Shown: in pieces, positions 40,609-41,238 of the stretch
Position numbering within the stretch: the first letter of the stretch is position 1
Layout of the letters: every line of letters starts with the position of its first letter
Assembly: GCA_028868695.1 (NCBI GenBank)
Contig: JAGWTZ010000024.1
Span: 1-41,238 of the forward strand
Origin: Alphaproteobacteria bacterium
GTDB lineage: Bacteria; Pseudomonadota; Alphaproteobacteria; Rhizobiales; Aestuariivirgaceae
Length of the DNA stretch: 41,238 nucleotides
Direction: 5' to 3'
Translations under genes and position numbers: made by a program
Notes under the pieces: generated by a model
Told to the model about the DNA's origin: nothing
The model's database searches: none
Seen by the model: only the letters and a program-made list of their open reading frames with translations

Positions 40609-41238
40609 TTATTTTCCTCCGGCGCGGGCATAGGCAGTTTCAGCAGCGCGGCGGGCAAGAACGCCAGCCACTTCGGTGCGGAACTCAACAGTGCCGCGCT
40701 TGTCATCAATCGGTTTGCAGGCGGCCGAACAGGCGGCAGCCAGCTTGGCCTTGGCGGCTTCATCGAGCTTGGTGCCGATGATCGCCTTGGCGGCGTCCTT
40801 CACCAGCACGGCGGTGACGGCGACAGCCCCCAGCGCCACGCGGGCCTTGGTGATCACGCCCTTGGCGTCAATCGTCAGGTTCACGCCACAGGAGACAACC
40901 GCGATGTCCATTTCGGTGCGCGGAATGAAGCGCAGATAGGCATCGCCCGAACGCGCTTCCTTCTTCGGCAGTTCAATGGCGGTGATCAGTTCACCCTTCT
41001 TCAGGTTGGTGCGGCCAACGCCGGCCGGCACATCTTCAATCGCCAGCTTGCGCGTGCCCTTGGGGCCGGTGATGACAGCCTTGGCACCTGCAGCAATCAT
41101 GCCCGGCACGCTGTCCGCTGCGGGCGAGGCATTGCACAGGTTGCCCGCCATGGTGCAGCGGCCCTGCACCTGCTTGGAGCCGATGAGCTGCGCGCCCTCG
41201 ACCACGCCGGGCCAGGCCTTGAGCAATTCCTTGTTCTC
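40609..41238 (-). CDS. Molybdenum hydroxylase FAD-binding subunit (partial at window end)
   Basis: Only the C-terminal 209 residues are inside the window; the start lies beyond 41238. Visible are the FAD-domain segment GRCTMAGNLCNASPAADSVPGMIA, typical of CoxM/XdhB subunits (T-x-G-G-N/G-N-L-x-x-x-S-P-x-x-D), and the C-terminal CO-dehydrogenase flavoprotein domain (RFIPRTEMDIAVVSCGVNLTID, KARVALGAVAVTAV). It donates electrons from FADH2 to NAD+ or another acceptor. It is the first known gene of the molybdoenzyme operon; anything upstream, such as further maturation factors, is out of view. Confidence 0.93.
   Translation of the reverse strand, partial: ENKELLKAWPGVVEGAQLIGSKQVQGRCTMAGNLCNASPAADSVPGMIAAGAKAVITGPKGTRKLAIEDVPAGVGRTNLKKGELITAIELPKKEARSGDAYLRFIPRTEMDIAVVSCGVNLTIDAKGVITKARVALGAVAVTAVLVKDAAKAIIGTKLDEAAKAKLAAACSAACKPIDDKRGTVEFRTEVAGVLARRAAETAYARAGGK

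Noticed and set aside
37754-40633. A 959-codon open frame on the plus strand, antisense to the molybdoenzyme genes
   Set aside because: It covers three well-supported minus-strand genes with cofactor motifs. Its translation is His/Gly/Ala/Arg-rich without any domain, as expected from a GC-rich antisense frame with few stop codons.

Overview
The window is a GC-rich stretch of chromosome from an alphaproteobacterium, most likely of the order Hyphomicrobiales (Rhizobiales). The reasons are a giant apolipoprotein-like coiled-coil protein resembling the growth-pole-ring proteins GPR/RgsE of polar-growing rhizobia, an AqpS-type arsenic operon, the ycjX-ycjF pair, an adrenodoxin-type ferredoxin next to an FNR2-type reductase, a MetA with the acetyl-CoA specificity residue, and short palindromic intergenic repeats typical of this group. 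No phage genes, insertion sequences, rRNA, tRNA or CRISPR array are visible. All identifications come from reading the sequence; no database search was run.

Layout. 1-615: non-coding, a possible structured RNA followed by a run of palindromic repeats. 616-1032: dksA (minus). 1336-4085: a lipoprotein with a TbpB-like C-terminal motif followed directly by a Slam-type (DUF560) outer-membrane protein, a likely cell-surface lipoprotein display system. 4140-5923: P-loop ATPase plus metA. 5993-9834: ycjX, ycjF and a CelD/BioF2-like acetyltransferase. 9890-11254 (minus): [2Fe-2S] ferredoxin and its probable reductase. 11402-11743 (minus): a stand-alone HPt phosphotransfer protein, divergent from the 1397-residue GPR-like protein (12076-16269). 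16349-16796: a GIY-YIG gene with an in-frame stop, between two inverted copies of a palindromic repeat. 16850-18974: dipeptide epimerase and an MFS transporter, overlapping tail to tail. 19173-21520: a Pro/Ala-rich protein and a Tat-exported L,D-transpeptidase. 21627-23511: PPK2, with FNR-like and PHO-like boxes upstream, and an esterase.

23508-29166: a LacI-type regulator divergent from hyuA-hyuB-phyH, a probable catabolic operon. 29252-31714: a DUF411 protein and an arsenic operon (arsR, LMW-type arsenate reductase, aqpS, glutaredoxin-type arsC) with an operator at the arsR start. 31792-34249: kynureninase divergent from a DUF1615 protein. 34250-37328 (minus): kbl-tdh-DUF1989, joined by 4-nt overlaps, the threonine to glycine + acetyl-CoA route plus an uncharacterised partner. 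37545-41238 (minus): a three-subunit molybdenum hydroxylase (FAD subunit cut by the window end) with a MoaD/ThiS-like sulfur carrier coupled to its large subunit.

Most suggestive of less-described biology: the Slam/lipoprotein pair, the GPR-like gene with CcrM/CtrA-like sites and a divergent HPt gene, the repeat-flanked GIY-YIG remnant, the dual-box ppk2 promoter, the molybdoenzyme-sulfur carrier operon, and a Tdh lacking all four structural zinc cysteines.
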